Translations under genes and position numbers: made by a program
Part shown: positions 9,114 through 19,360 of the stretch, one piece after another
Numbering within the stretch: the first letter of the stretch is position 1
How the letters are laid out: the number at the start of each line of letters is the position of its first letter
Notes under the pieces: generated by a model
Databases searched by the model: none
The model's input: the letters and a program-made list of their open reading frames with translations, nothing else
What the model was told of the DNA's origin: nothing
Source of the DNA: Streptomyces flavofungini
Lineage (GTDB): Bacteria; Actinomycetota; Actinomycetes; Streptomycetales; Streptomycetaceae
Direction: 5' to 3'
Assembly (NCBI RefSeq): GCF_014650815.1
Contig: NZ_BMVR01000002.1
Coordinates: 682,001 to 746,000 of the forward strand
DNA: 64,000 nucleotides

Positions 9114-9992
9114 TCACCCCTCCCCGGCCCCCCGCAGATGCACCACGTCGCCCGCCCCCACCGGCTCCCGCACCCCGTCCTCCGTGGCCAGGACCAGGCG
9201 GCCGTCGCCGTCCACGGCCACCGCCTCGCCGGTGACGTCCCGGCCGCCGGGGAGTTCGGCGCGGACGCGGCGGCCGAGCGTGGCGCAGCCGGCCGCGTAC
9301 GCCTCCTGGAGGCGGGTCAGTGACGGGTCGCCCTTCGCGGCGCGCCACTCGCGGTACCAGCGCTCCAGTTCGCGCAGTACGGAGCGCAGGATCGGATCGC
9401 GGTCCGTGCCGACGGCCCCGGCCAGCGCCAGCGAGCCCGCTCCGGGGACGGGCAGTTCGTCGGCGCGCAGGGTGACGTTGACGCCGATGCCGACGACGAT
9501 TCCGCCGCCGCCGACGGATCCGGCGCGCTCCGCGAGGATGCCACCGGCCTTGCGCTCCGCGCCGTCGACCTTGATCAGGAGGTCGTTGGGCCACTTCAGG
9601 GCGGTGTCGACCCCGGCGGTGCGGGCGATGCCCGCGGCGACGGCGACGCCGGTGAGGAGGGGGAGCCAGCCCCACCGCTCCACGGGCACGTCGTCCGGCT
9701 TGAGGAGGACGGAGAAGAACAGGCCGGAGCGCGGGGGCGCGCTCCAGCGCCGGTCGAGGCGCCCGCGCCCCGCGCTCTGCTCCTCGGCGACGAGCACCGC
9801 GCCCTCGGGCAGCTCGTCGGCGCGGGCGGCGAGGTCGGTGTTGGTGGAGCCGGTGGCGGCGACGACGTCGAGGGAGGTCCACAGGCCGCCCTCGCGGACG
9901 AGGGCACGGCGCAGCGAGGCGGCGTCGAGGGGCGGCCGGTCGAGGTCGGACCAGCGGTTCGGGGGGTCGTTTGAGTCATTCGGCGGCGTCAT
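9114..9992 (-). CDS. birA: Biotin-[acetyl-CoA carboxylase] ligase, no DNA-binding domain, 292 aa
   Basis: Attaches biotin to the lysine of biotin carboxyl carrier domains through biotinyl-AMP. The catalytic loop GRGRLDRRW and the KWPNDLLIK motif are intact. The N-terminus has no winged helix, so it is a ligase only and not a repressor like E. coli BirA. The obvious client is the alpha subunit encoded at 15390-17162. ATG at 9992 is chosen because it follows an AGGGTGG site and precedes the conserved region; a longer frame upstream has no family resemblance. It is divergent from the carboxylase beta-subunit gene with a 150-base shared promoter region. Confidence 0.94.
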   Translation of the reverse strand: MTPPNDSNDPPNRWSDLDRPPLDAASLRRALVREGGLWTSLDVVAATGSTNTDLAARADELPEGAVLVAEEQSAGRGRLDRRWSAPPRSGLFFSVLLKPDDVPVERWGWLPLLTGVAVAAGIARTAGVDTALKWPNDLLIKVDGAERKAGGILAERAGSVGGGGIVVGIGVNVTLRADELPVPGAGSLALAGAVGTDRDPILRSVLRELERWYREWRAAKGDPSLTRLQEAYAAGCATLGRRVRAELPGGRDVTGEAVAVDGDGRLVLATEDGVREPVGAGDVVHLRGAGEG

Positions 9993-10142
9993 GCAAGCCA
10001 CCCTAGGTGTGGTAAACGCCGCACTGCACAGGCGTATCCCCGCCGATACGCTACGGGTCAGTAGCCAGCTGGCACCGCGTGCCACCAACGCACGCCGTCA
10101 CCCGCCCCAGTCCCCATTGAGCAGGCAGGGAGCCGCGACCCG

Positions 10143-11762
<1,620 letters not shown>

Positions 11763-11789
11763 TCCGTGCCGCCCCCGAAGGGAGCCATT

Positions 11790-11996
11790 GTGATCAAGGT
11801 CGTACGGGGCAATCCCACCCCCGAGGAGCTGGCCGCCGCCCTGGCGGTGGTCCAGGCGCGCGCCGCGGCGGCCGCGAACGCGCCGTCCGGCGCGCCCCCG
11901 ATCCCGGCCGCCTGGGCGGACCCGGCGCGGGTGGCCCGCGAGCGGATGCCCGCACCGGGCGCGGCGGCGTGGAGCCGCACGTACTGGCCGGGGTGA
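11790..11996 (+). CDS. pccE: Acyl-CoA carboxylase epsilon subunit, 68 aa
   Basis: Small actinomycete-specific subunit that joins the alpha and beta subunits and raises activity. The sequence opens MIKVVRGNPTPEELAALA-like (beta strand then helix) and ends with SRTYWPG, the pattern of this family. GTG at 11790 is chosen because GGGAG lies just upstream and the conserved IKVVRG begins at once; an in-frame ATG-like start at 11766 would add an unrelated MPPPKGAI leader. It is co-transcribed with the beta subunit gene 27 bases upstream and is followed by a strong hairpin. The symbol is by analogy with S. coelicolor PccE. Confidence 0.85.
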   Translation: MIKVVRGNPTPEELAAALAVVQARAAAAANAPSGAPPIPAAWADPARVARERMPAPGAAAWSRTYWPG

Positions 11997-12033
11997 CCAA
12001 GGCTGTCCGTCCGGCCGGGGTGACCACGGGTGT

Positions 12034-12068
12034 CCGTGGGGCGCGCGCGATCCGTGCGCGCCCCACGG
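12034..12068. terminator. Bidirectional hairpin between pccE and the FG-GAP gene
   Basis: A 13-bp perfect stem (CCGTGGGGCGCGC and its complement) with a 9-base loop lies between two converging genes, 37 bases after the epsilon subunit stop and 13 bases before the FG-GAP stop. Confidence 0.7.
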
Positions 12069-12081
12069 CCCGGCCCCCGGA

Positions 12082-13533
12082 TCAGCTCCCGAGCACCGAC
12101 CCGAAGCTCTTGTTCTGGTAGGTGAGCCCGAACGCCTTCTCGCTGAGCGCGTACGCAGAGGTCGCCGTGACCCCGGCGGCCGACCCGCGCAGCACCCAGT
12201 TCGAGCCGTCGGACCAGCGCGCGCCGGGGAACACGTCCTCGCCGGTCGCCGCGACGACGACCTCGGCACGGCCGTCGCCGTTCGTGTCCCGCGCGTGGAC
12301 GGCGGAGCCGAAGCGGTCGTCGTCCTCGGCGGCGCCGGGCACACCCGCGGTGCTCTGGTTCAGGGCCTGCGCGCCGGCGCCGGTGAGGCCGGACGCGGAG
12401 CCCTTGAGGAGGGTGACGGCGCCCGTGGCGACGCGGCCGTCGACGTCCTCGGCGGGCGCGCCCACCGCCACGTCCGCGTAGCCGTCGCCGTCCACATCGC
12501 CGACCGCGGCGCTCGCGCCGAACTCGTCGGCGCCCTCGTCCACGCCCGGTACACCCGGGCTGTCCTGGTCGAGGACGGTCTTGCCGCCGGTGCCGGGTCC
12601 GGCGGGGCCGCCGTAGTAGACGCCCACGCCGCCGCCCTTGCCGACGTTGAAGTCGGTGACGACGACGTCCGCGTAGCCGTCCTTGTCGATGTCGCCGGAG
12701 CCCTTCAGGCCGGTGCGGGTCGGAGGCAGGGCGGCGGGCTGGTCGGTGAACTCCATGCCGTCGCGGCCGCCGGACCAGTGCCCGAACCAGCCGTTCAGCT
12801 CGTCGCCCTCGGCGTTCTCGATGCCGGAGGCGAGCAGGTCGTCGTCGCCGTCGCCGTCGTAGTCACCGGCGTCCAGGCGCTCGACGAGCCGGAAGCCGTC
12901 GGTGTCGCCGAGGGAGAGCCGCCGCTGCTCGGGCGCCCTGGTCCGGGTGAAGCCGTCACCGGACAGGCTGACGGCGCCGTAGTACGAGTGCGTGGCGAGC
13001 TGCTGCTTGCCGTCGCCGTCGAAGTCGCCGACGACGACGGACTGGCCGTAGTGCAGGTCGAGGTCCGGGTGCGGCGTCGCCGTGCTCAGGCCGCCGTTGT
13101 CCAGCCCGCCCCGGCCGCCCCACAGAACGGTCATGAGCCCGGCGTTGTCGTTCTCGCCCGGCACGCCGACGACCAGGTCGGTGTACCCGTCGCCGTCCAG
13201 GTCCCCGGTGTCGTACGCGCCCCCGAACCGGTCCCCGGCCTCCGGGGTGCCGGGCACCTTCGCGGAGGCCTGGCTGAGCAGCGCCTTGCGGCCGCCCTCG
13301 ACGCCCCGCGCCGAGCCGTACAGGACGGCGACGTGCCCGGCCTTCTTGACGCCGTTCACGGTGGCCTTGGGGGTGGCGAGCACCAGGTCGCCGTAGCCGT
13401 CGCCGTTGAAGTCGGCGGCCTCGGGGGCGGCGGGGGCCGCCGCGGCGGTGCCGGACAGCGGGACCAGCAGTCCCGCGGCGGCCGTCACGGCCGTCGCCAC
13501 CGCGGTCAGGACACTTCTGCGCATCTTGCGCAT
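12082..13533 (-). CDS. Secreted FG-GAP / VCBS repeat (integrin-like propeller) protein, 483 aa
   Basis: Has a clear signal peptide (MRKMRRSVL, hydrophobic core, cleavage after a run of Ala near residue 35) and then about seven beta-propeller blades with the calcium-binding pattern DxDGDGYxD, first seen as DFNGDGYGDLV right after the signal. The fold is that of the integrin alpha-chain propeller. There is no catalytic domain or wall anchor, so it is released or loosely wall-bound. Such proteins are common in Streptomyces and their ligands are mostly unknown. It ends close to a shared hairpin with the carboxylase genes but is otherwise alone. Confidence 0.9.
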   Translation of the reverse strand: MRKMRRSVLTAVATAVTAAAGLLVPLSGTAAAAPAAPEAADFNGDGYGDLVLATPKATVNGVKKAGHVAVLYGSARGVEGGRKALLSQASAKVPGTPEAGDRFGGAYDTGDLDGDGYTDLVVGVPGENDNAGLMTVLWGGRGGLDNGGLSTATPHPDLDLHYGQSVVVGDFDGDGKQQLATHSYYGAVSLSGDGFTRTRAPEQRRLSLGDTDGFRLVERLDAGDYDGDGDDDLLASGIENAEGDELNGWFGHWSGGRDGMEFTDQPAALPPTRTGLKGSGDIDKDGYADVVVTDFNVGKGGGVGVYYGGPAGPGTGGKTVLDQDSPGVPGVDEGADEFGASAAVGDVDGDGYADVAVGAPAEDVDGRVATGAVTLLKGSASGLTGAGAQALNQSTAGVPGAAEDDDRFGSAVHARDTNGDGRAEVVVAATGEDVFPGARWSDGSNWVLRGSAAGVTATSAYALSEKAFGLTYQNKSFGSVLGS

Positions 13534-13634
13534 ATCGGTTCGCTCCGTTCCCTGGAAACCCTCGGCTGGTTGACTCCGGGCGGCGGGCGGGGGTTGTACG
13601 GGTGAACGGACTCGGGGCGGGAAGCGCGGGAAGT

Positions 13635-13650
13635 TGAGTACGCGTACTCA
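13635..13650. promoter_or_regulatory. Perfect 16-bp palindrome, probable operator
   Basis: TGAGTACGCGTACTCA is a perfect palindrome centred 51 bases upstream of the FG-GAP secretory start region's promoter side and about 43 bases before the 42-aa gene at 13686. Its CG-centred form fits a dimeric repressor. Which of the two divergent genes it serves is not clear. Confidence 0.5.
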
Positions 13651-13685
13651 GGCGCGGGCCGCGGGCCGGTCGCACCATCGGAGCC

Positions 13686-13814
13686 ATGCTGTGGTCCGAC
13701 CCGGAGAACGACCCGCCCAAGGACATGCGGGAGATGCAGGCGAAGATGCGCCGCGCTGGTGTCCTGCTCGCCCTCGCGATGGTGGTGGCGATGGTCGTCC
13801 TGGGCGTGATCTGA
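13686..13814 (+). CDS. Small single-pass membrane protein, 42 aa
   Basis: MLWSDPENDPPKDMREMQAK is followed by a basic patch and one hydrophobic segment (about residues 25-41, rich in Val, Met, Leu and Ala). It lies 61 bases upstream of maf on the same strand and has good codon bias over its full length. Small genes of this form next to maf are found in other Streptomyces as I remember them, which supports it being real. The topology is probably N-in. Function unknown; it may be co-transcribed with maf. Confidence 0.7.
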   Translation: MLWSDPENDPPKDMREMQAKMRRAGVLLALAMVVAMVVLGVI

Positions 13815-13875
13815 GCCGCCGGGACCGCCCGGGGCGCGCACCATGGCGCCCGGCGGCGCTCGCTAGGCTGACCGC

Positions 13876-14490
13876 ATGAGCGATCAACCCCGCCGTCTCG
13901 TCCTCGCCTCCCAGTCCCCGGCCCGGCTCGGCCTGCTGCGCCAGGCGGGCCTCGCGCCCGAGGTGATCGTCAGCGGCGTCGACGAGGACGCGGTGACCGC
14001 GCCGACCCCCGCCGAGCTCGCCAAGGCCCTCGCCGTGGCGAAGGCGTCGGTGGTCGCGGCCCGCCCGGAGGCCAACGGCGCCCTGGTCGTCGGCTGCGAC
14101 TCGGTCCTGGAGCTGGACGGCCGGGCCCTCGGCAAGCCCGCGGACGTCGCCGAGGCCACCGCCCGCTGGCAGGACATGCGGGGCCGCGCGGGCGTCCTGC
14201 AGACCGGGCACTGCGTGTACGACACGCTCTCCGGCGAGCACATGGCGGCGACCGCGTCGACGGTGGTCCGCTTCGGCAAGCCGTCCGACGCGGAGATCGC
14301 CGCGTACGTGGCCAGCGGTGAACCGCTGCACGTGGCGGGCGCGTTCACGCTCGACGGCCGCTCGGCGCCGTTCATCGACGGCATCGACGGCGACCACGGC
14401 AACGTGATCGGCCTCTCGCTGCCGATGCTGCGGCGCCTGCTCGGGGAACTGGGCGTCGGGATCACGGAGTTGTGGACGGACAGGCCCTAG
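13876..14490 (+). CDS. maf: Maf-like nucleoside triphosphate pyrophosphatase, 204 aa
   Basis: House-cleaning enzyme that hydrolyses non-canonical or modified nucleoside triphosphates to monophosphates; Maf is also linked to septum formation. The N-terminal signature [19 protein letters not shown] is the phosphate-binding S-x-S-P-x-R loop, and the acidic [10 protein letters not shown] and the [21 protein letters not shown] segment are conserved. Length is normal. It sits among acyl-CoA carboxylase genes, an order conserved in Streptomyces. A strong hairpin follows 41 bases after the stop. Confidence 0.93.
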   Translation: MSDQPRRLVLASQSPARLGLLRQAGLAPEVIVSGVDEDAVTAPTPAELAKALAVAKASVVAARPEANGALVVGCDSVLELDGRALGKPADVAEATARWQDMRGRAGVLQTGHCVYDTLSGEHMAATASTVVRFGKPSDAEIAAYVASGEPLHVAGAFTLDGRSAPFIDGIDGDHGNVIGLSLPMLRRLLGELGVGITELWTDRP

Positions 14491-14531
14491 GGGCAGTCTC
14501 AGGGGCAGACCCGAGCGGCTGGGCAGACAGA

Positions 14532-14571
14532 CCCGAGCGGCCGCGCAGGCAGACCTACGCGGCCGCTCGGG
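14532..14571. terminator. Bidirectional hairpin between maf and a membrane protein gene
   Basis: A perfect 14-bp stem (CCCGAGCGGCCGCG and its complement) with a 12-base loop sits between converging genes. The left arm's CAGACCCGAGCGGC is also present as a direct repeat just upstream, at about 14506. Confidence 0.7.
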
Positions 14572-14588
14572 CAGCCTCAGGGGGCCGC

Positions 14589-15041
14589 TCAGGCAGTCTG
14601 CGGGGCGCCGTTCCCCGGCGTCCCGTCCACGCCCGCCGCGGCCCTCCGGTCGTACGCCACCAGCGGCAGCACGATGAGCCCGAGCACCACCATCATGAAG
14701 ACGAACGCGAGCCAGCCCACCAGGCCGACCGCGAACGCGCCCAGCAGACCGTGCACGACGGCGGCGCTGATCAGCAGGGGCTTCCCGAAGCGGCCGGGCG
14801 CGCGGTCGCGGACGGCGGTACGGGCGAGCGCCAGGCCGCACACCGCGAGGTAGAGCCCGAAGAGGCCGCCCGCGACCCACGCGCCCACGCTCATCGCGTG
14901 CGGGTCGAGGCCGCCCATCGACATGTCCTGCTTGTCGACGACGAGCCCGAGGAACCAGTTGAGGAGGACGATCCCGACCGCCTCGGCCCAGAGCGCGATC
15001 GCGCCCACCCACGCCACTGGTCTGCGCGCCACGGCGCCCAC
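14589..15041 (-). CDS. Four-helix membrane protein of unknown function, 150 aa
   Basis: Four hydrophobic segments are visible (about residues 10-32, 50-72, 88-106 and 108-128), with a short soluble C-terminus. There is no signal sequence beyond the first helix and no catalytic motif I can name. It is transcribed divergently from the acyl-CoA carboxylase alpha subunit gene, across a 348-base region. ATG at 15041 gives MGAVARRPVAW and is the longest sensible start. The gene is conserved next to accA in Streptomyces as far as I recall. Confidence 0.8.
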   Translation of the reverse strand: MGAVARRPVAWVGAIALWAEAVGIVLLNWFLGLVVDKQDMSMGGLDPHAMSVGAWVAGGLFGLYLAVCGLALARTAVRDRAPGRFGKPLLISAAVVHGLLGAFAVGLVGWLAFVFMMVVLGLIVLPLVAYDRRAAAGVDGTPGNGAPQTA

Positions 15042-15357
15042 CCACTCTCTGCCGACCGCTGTTACCGCTAGTACGTGTGAGACATCGGCACGCTACTAAC
15101 GGGTAAACCCAAGGACAAGGGCTGTACCGCAGGCAAAGAATCCTTGGGCCATTCGTAGGGACTCCACAAAGAATGACCGCGCGCCGCAGCACTGCCTCAC
15201 AGAGACCTTGACCACACCGGAGGGCTACGCTGCCGGGAAAGGACCCTGCGTACCACGGTGCGACAAGGGATTTCGGGGATCGACAGGACCTCGGATCACG
15301 CTCCGTGTGGGCAAGCTCACCATTGGGGACGGGTCGTGAGGTCGTGTCGGCAGTCCC

Positions 15358-15384
15358 TAAACTCGGCTTGTTTCAAGGAGGGAG
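15358..15384 (+). promoter_or_regulatory. accA -10 box and ribosome binding site
   Basis: TAAACT at 15358-15363 fits a vegetative -10 box, and AAGGAGGGAG at 15375-15384 is a near-perfect ribosome site just before the GTG at 15390. Transcription would then start around 15370, giving a leader of about 20 bases. The remaining 15042-15357 DNA is divergent promoter sequence with no gene I can support. Confidence 0.5.
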
Positions 15385-15389
15385 CCATC

Positions 15390-17162
15390 GTGCGCAAGGT
15401 GCTCATCGCCAACCGTGGCGAAATCGCTGTCCGGGTCGCCCGGGCGTGCCGGGATGCCGGGATCGCGAGCGTTGCCGTTTACGCGGACCCCGACCGGGAC
15501 GCACTGCATGTGCGGGCCGCTGACGAGGCGTTCGCTCTTGGCGGTGACACTCCGGCCACCAGCTACCTGGACATGGCGAAGGTGCTCGCCGCGGCCAAGG
15601 ACTCGGGGGCGGACGCCGTCCACCCGGGCTACGGCTTCCTTTCCGAGAACGCGGAGTTCGCCCAGGCCGTCCTGGACGCCGGACTGACGTGGATCGGCCC
15701 GCCGCCGCAGGCGATCCGTGACCTCGGTGACAAGGTCGCCGCCCGGCACATCGCGCAGCGCGCGGGTGCCCCGCTGGTCGCGGGCACGCCGGACCCGGTA
15801 GCGGGCTCGGACGAGGTCGTCGCGTTCGCCGAGGAGAACGGCCTGCCGATCGCCATCAAGGCGGCGTTCGGCGGCGGCGGCCGCGGCCTGAAGGTCGCCC
15901 GCACCCTCGAAGAGGTGCCGGAGCTGTACGACTCCGCGGTGCGCGAGGCCGTCGCGGCCTTCGGTCGCGGCGAGTGCTTCGTGGAGCGCTACCTGGACAA
16001 GCCGCGGCACGTGGAGACCCAGTGCCTGGCCGACCAGCACGGCAACGTGGTCGTCGTCTCCACCCGTGACTGCTCGCTGCAGCGCCGCCACCAGAAGCTC
16101 GTCGAGGAGGCCCCCGCGCCCTTCCTGACCGACGAGCAGAACGCCGAGCTGTACCGCGCCTCCAAGGCGATCCTGCGCGAGGCCGGCTATGTCGGCGCCG
16201 GGACCGTGGAGTTCCTGGTCGGCGTGGACGGCACGATCTCCTTCCTGGAGGTCAACACCCGCCTCCAGGTGGAACACCCGGTCACCGAGGAGGTCGCCGG
16301 GATCGACCTGGTCCGCGAGATGTTCCGCATCGCCGACGGCGAGGAACTGGGCTACGACGACCCGGCGTTGCGCGGGCACTCCTTCGAGTTCCGCATCAAC
16401 GGCGAGGACCCGGGCCGGGGCTTCCTGCCCGCGCCCGGCACGGTCACCAGGTTCGACGGCCCGTCCGGTCCCGGTGTCCGCCTCGACGCGGGCGTCGAGT
16501 CCGGCTCGGTCATCGGCCCGGCCTGGGACTCGCTGCTCGCCAAGCTGATCGTCACCGGCCGCACCCGGAAGGAGGCCCTGGAGCGGGCCGCCCGTGCGCT
16601 GGCCGAGTTCGAGGTCGAGGGCATGGCCACCGCCATCCCGTTCCACCGCAAGGTGGTCGCCGACCCGGCGTTCGCGCCCGAACTGACCGGCTCCGACGAG
16701 CCGTTCACGGTCTTCACCCGGTGGATCGAGACCGAGTTCGTCAACGACATCCCGCCGTTCGCGCCCGTGGGCGGCGACGCCGAGGAAGAGGACGGCGACC
16801 GCGAGACGATCGTCGTCGAGGTCGGCGGCAAGCGCCTCGAGGTCTCGCTGCCCGCCGGTATGGGAATGTCCCTGGCCCGCACGGGGCTTTCGGCGGGTGC
16901 CAAGCCGAAGCGCCGCGCGACCAAGAAGTCCGGGCCCGCCGCCTCCGGCGACACCCTCGCCTCGCCCATGCAGGGCACGATCGTCAAGGTCGCGGTCGAG
17001 GAGGGCCAGGAGGTCAAGGAGGGCGACCTCATCGTGGTCCTGGAGGCCATGAAGATGGAACAGCCCCTCAACGCCCACCGCTCCGGTACGGTCAAGGGCC
17101 TGCAGGCGGAGGTCGGGGCGTCGCTGACGTCGGGCGCCGCGATCTGCGAGATCAAGGACTGA
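15390..17162 (+). CDS. accA2: Acyl-CoA carboxylase alpha subunit (biotin carboxylase plus BCCP), 590 aa
   Basis: Carboxylates its own biotin with bicarbonate and ATP, then hands the carboxyl group to beta subunits such as PccB. Domains in order: biotin carboxylase N-terminal domain opening [24 protein letters not shown]-grasp with the glycine loop [11 protein letters not shown], biotin carboxylase C-terminal domain, a basic linker, and the biotinyl domain with EAMKM, where Lys555 is the biotin site. The GTG at 15390 lies behind an ideal ribosome site; a frame upstream would add 44 residues of unrelated sequence. The length of 590 matches the Streptomyces AccA2 protein. Symbol by that resemblance. 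Confidence 0.95.
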   Translation: MRKVLIANRGEIAVRVARACRDAGIASVAVYADPDRDALHVRAADEAFALGGDTPATSYLDMAKVLAAAKDSGADAVHPGYGFLSENAEFAQAVLDAGLTWIGPPPQAIRDLGDKVAARHIAQRAGAPLVAGTPDPVAGSDEVVAFAEENGLPIAIKAAFGGGGRGLKVARTLEEVPELYDSAVREAVAAFGRGECFVERYLDKPRHVETQCLADQHGNVVVVSTRDCSLQRRHQKLVEEAPAPFLTDEQNAELYRASKAILREAGYVGAGTVEFLVGVDGTISFLEVNTRLQVEHPVTEEVAGIDLVREMFRIADGEELGYDDPALRGHSFEFRINGEDPGRGFLPAPGTVTRFDGPSGPGVRLDAGVESGSVIGPAWDSLLAKLIVTGRTRKEALERAARALAEFEVEGMATAIPFHRKVVADPAFAPELTGSDEPFTVFTRWIETEFVNDIPPFAPVGGDAEEEDGDRETIVVEVGGKRLEVSLPAGMGMSLARTGLSAGAKPKRRATKKSGPAASGDTLASPMQGTIVKVAVEEGQEVKEGDLIVVLEAMKMEQPLNAHRSGTVKGLQAEVGASLTSGAAICEIKD

Positions 17163-17171
17163 GTACTCCCC

Positions 17172-17376
17172 AACCCCGCCCCTTCCCGAACCTGGGGGCG
17201 CTGCCCCAGACCCCCGCTCCGCGAACGCCGGAGGGGCTGAATTACTTGCCGGTGCGGCAAGGCTTTAGCCCGCCCCGGCTAGTTCCAGCCCGTCCGGCGA
17301 TTGAGGACGAGGCGCGGAGCACCGATCAGCGGGGGTCCGGGGGCGCAAGCCCCCGGTTTCGGAGAAGGGGCGGGAC
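17172..17376. repeat. Long inverted repeat around a dispersed element
   Basis: The left arm (about 17172-17218, CCCCGCCCCTTCCCGAACC and onward) is an imperfect complement of the right arm (about 17331-17376). Between them at 17287-17316 lies a 30-base block that recurs exactly at 18029-18058. The region is otherwise non-coding and may fold after the accA2 stop. Confidence 0.6.
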
Positions 17377-17401
17377 TGGGACGCCCCCGCGAGGAGACCT
17401 C

Positions 17402-17959
17402 ATGCGAGCCGACGCCCGCCGCAACTACCAGCGGCTCCTCAGCGAGGCCCGCACCGCGTTCGCGGAACACGGCACGGACACCTCCCTGGAGGACGTGGCC
17501 CGCCGCGCGGGCGTGGGCATCGGCACCCTGTACCGCCACTTCCCCACCCGCCACGCCCTGTTGAGCGCGGTCTTCGAGGACGCGGTGAGCGACCTCCTGA
17601 CCCGCTCCGGTGACCTCCTGGACGCCCCGCAGCCGTGCACCGCCCTGGTGGACTGGCTACGAGCGATCATCACTCATGCGGGTGAGTACCGCGGGCTGGC
17701 CCACGCCCTCATGTCCGCCTCCCGGGACGACAGTTCGGCGCTGGCCCGGTGCAGCCGCCCGATGCGGGAGGCAGGCACCAAGCTCCTGGAACGCGCCCAG
17801 TCGGCGGGCGCCGTACGCCAGGGCGTGTCGATCGACGACCTGCTCCAGCTCACGAACGCGATCGCCCTGGCGGCGGAGGAGTCCCCGGACGACCCGGAAC
17901 TGGCGGACCGCCTCCTGACCCTGACGCTGCGCGGCCTCAAGGCGGAACCCGGCGCCTGA
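17402..17959 (+). CDS. TetR-family transcriptional regulator, 185 aa
   Basis: The N-terminal helix-turn-helix (about residues 8-55) has the standard order: ARTAFAEHG, LEDVARRAGVGIGTLYRHFPTRHALL. The C-terminal ligand domain is helical and matches the group that has a Cys-containing mid-section, but the ligand is unknown. ATG at 17402 follows GAGGAG closely. It stands alone between repeat-rich spacers, pointing to neither the carboxylase nor the DeoR gene as its obvious target. The typical role is repression of a nearby transporter or enzyme, which is not visible here. Confidence 0.92.
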   Translation: MRADARRNYQRLLSEARTAFAEHGTDTSLEDVARRAGVGIGTLYRHFPTRHALLSAVFEDAVSDLLTRSGDLLDAPQPCTALVDWLRAIITHAGEYRGLAHALMSASRDDSSALARCSRPMREAGTKLLERAQSAGAVRQGVSIDDLLQLTNAIALAAEESPDDPELADRLLTLTLRGLKAEPGA

Positions 17960-18028
17960 AGGCGCCTGCGGAGGCTCCAGCGAAGAAAGGCCGGGCGGGA
18001 CGGGAAAAGGGCCGGGCGGACCGGAGAG

Positions 18029-18067
18029 AGCCCGTCCGGCGATTGAGGACGAGGCGCGCAGCGCCGG
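18029..18067 (+). repeat. Dispersed 30-base repeat, second copy
   Basis: The first 30 bases (AGCCCGTCCGGCGATTGAGG and onward) are identical to 17287-17316. Both copies flank the TetR gene in the same orientation, one on each side. Confidence 0.65.
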
Positions 18068-18154
18068 CAAGGGGCACCCCCGGCCAAGGAGCAGGCACAG
18101 GCCGCCCGCCGGGCAAGCAGGGGCCCACCCTCCCGCCCAGGGCCCAGGGGCCAG

Positions 18155-19144
18155 CTACCGTCTGCGCAGGTCGGCGACCCTCGCCGCCCGCTCCCCGCCC
18201 TGCTGCTCACCGAGGACGGACGCGCTGCGCAACTGCGGCCCGGCGCCGGGCCCCGCGCCATGGCCCCCGTGCCCCCGCCGCTGACCGGGCAACGGCACGT
18301 CTCTGCGTGGCTGCCGGCCTGCTGGGACGGAGTCAACTCCGGGGGCCTGGCCGGGGCCCGCTGACGCTCCGGCGACCGCGATCTGCACGCCCTGGTCGGC
18401 CAGTGCCTGCAACTCGGTCGCCGCGCGGTCGTCGTGCGCGGGCGGCTCGTCCGTGACCAGACGTGTGATGACGTCCGTCGGCACCGTCTGGAACATCGTG
18501 TCGGTGCCGAGCTTGGTGTGGTCGGCGAGGACCACCACCTCCGCGGCGGCCTGCACGAGCGCGCGGTCCACGCTCGCCGACAGCATGTTGGAGGTGGACA
18601 GGCCACGTTCGGCGGTCAGGCCGCTGCCCGACAGGAACGCCCGCGACACCCTCAGACCCTGTAGGGACTGCTCGGCGCCGCTGCCCACCAGCGCGTAGTT
18701 GGAGCCGCGCAGGGTGCCGCCGGTCATGACGACTTCGACCCGGTTGGCGTGGGCGAGGGCCTGCGCCACCAGCAGGGAGTTGGTGACGACGGTCAGGCCG
18801 GGCACCCGCGCGAGCCGGCGGGCCAGCTCCTGCGTGGTCGTACCCGCCCCGACGACGATGGCTTCGCCCTCTTCGACGAGACCCGCCGCGAGATCGGCGA
18901 TGGCCGTCTTCTCGGCGGACGCGAGATGTGATTTCTGCGGAAAGCCGGACTCCCGCGTGAATCCGCCCGGCAATACCGCACCGCCATGTCGGCGGTCGAG
19001 GAGTCCTTCTGCCTCCAGCGCGCGCACGTCCCGCCGTACGGTCACTTCGGAGGTCTGGACGACGCGGGCGAGCTCACGGAGCGACACCGCTCCGTTGGCC
19101 CGCACCATTTCGAGGATCAATTGGCGACGTTCTGCAGCGAACAC
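18155..19144 (-). CDS. DeoR-family transcriptional regulator with C-terminal extension, 329 aa
   Basis: N-terminal helix-turn-helix of the DeoR type (residues 1-55: RRQLILEMVRANGAVSLRELA, TSEVTVRRDVRALEAEGLL) and a sugar-phosphate-sensing domain with the VVGAGTTTQELARRL loop. Members usually respond to a phosphorylated sugar. The last 70 residues (Gly/Pro/Arg-rich) exceed the usual 250-260 length and look disordered. It is the closest regulator to the purine nucleoside phosphorylase gene, 2.4 kb away, so it is a candidate controller of the nucleoside genes, although no copy of their shared palindrome is seen in front of it. GTG start at 19144. Confidence 0.9.
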   Translation of the reverse strand: MFAAERRQLILEMVRANGAVSLRELARVVQTSEVTVRRDVRALEAEGLLDRRHGGAVLPGGFTRESGFPQKSHLASAEKTAIADLAAGLVEEGEAIVVGAGTTTQELARRLARVPGLTVVTNSLLVAQALAHANRVEVVMTGGTLRGSNYALVGSGAEQSLQGLRVSRAFLSGSGLTAERGLSTSNMLSASVDRALVQAAAEVVVLADHTKLGTDTMFQTVPTDVITRLVTDEPPAHDDRAATELQALADQGVQIAVAGASAGPGQAPGVDSVPAGRQPRRDVPLPGQRRGHGGHGAGPGAGPQLRSASVLGEQQGGERAARVADLRRR

Positions 19145-19360
19145 GAAACTGACAGTAACCCCAACGACCGTCTGCTTTCAGCAGTTTGCGCCGAATTACA
19201 GAAGTTGTTCGCACAGTAGGGGTGGAAGTGGTATAGGGGGTACTCTCCGCGCCTATGCCGAGCGAATGGTCGGCAACAGGCTGTGACCTGCGGAGAGTTG
19301 ATTCCGGCCGACCGGACGATCACATCGGCCGATCGGCGCCCGCTGACCGAACGGTCGGGA

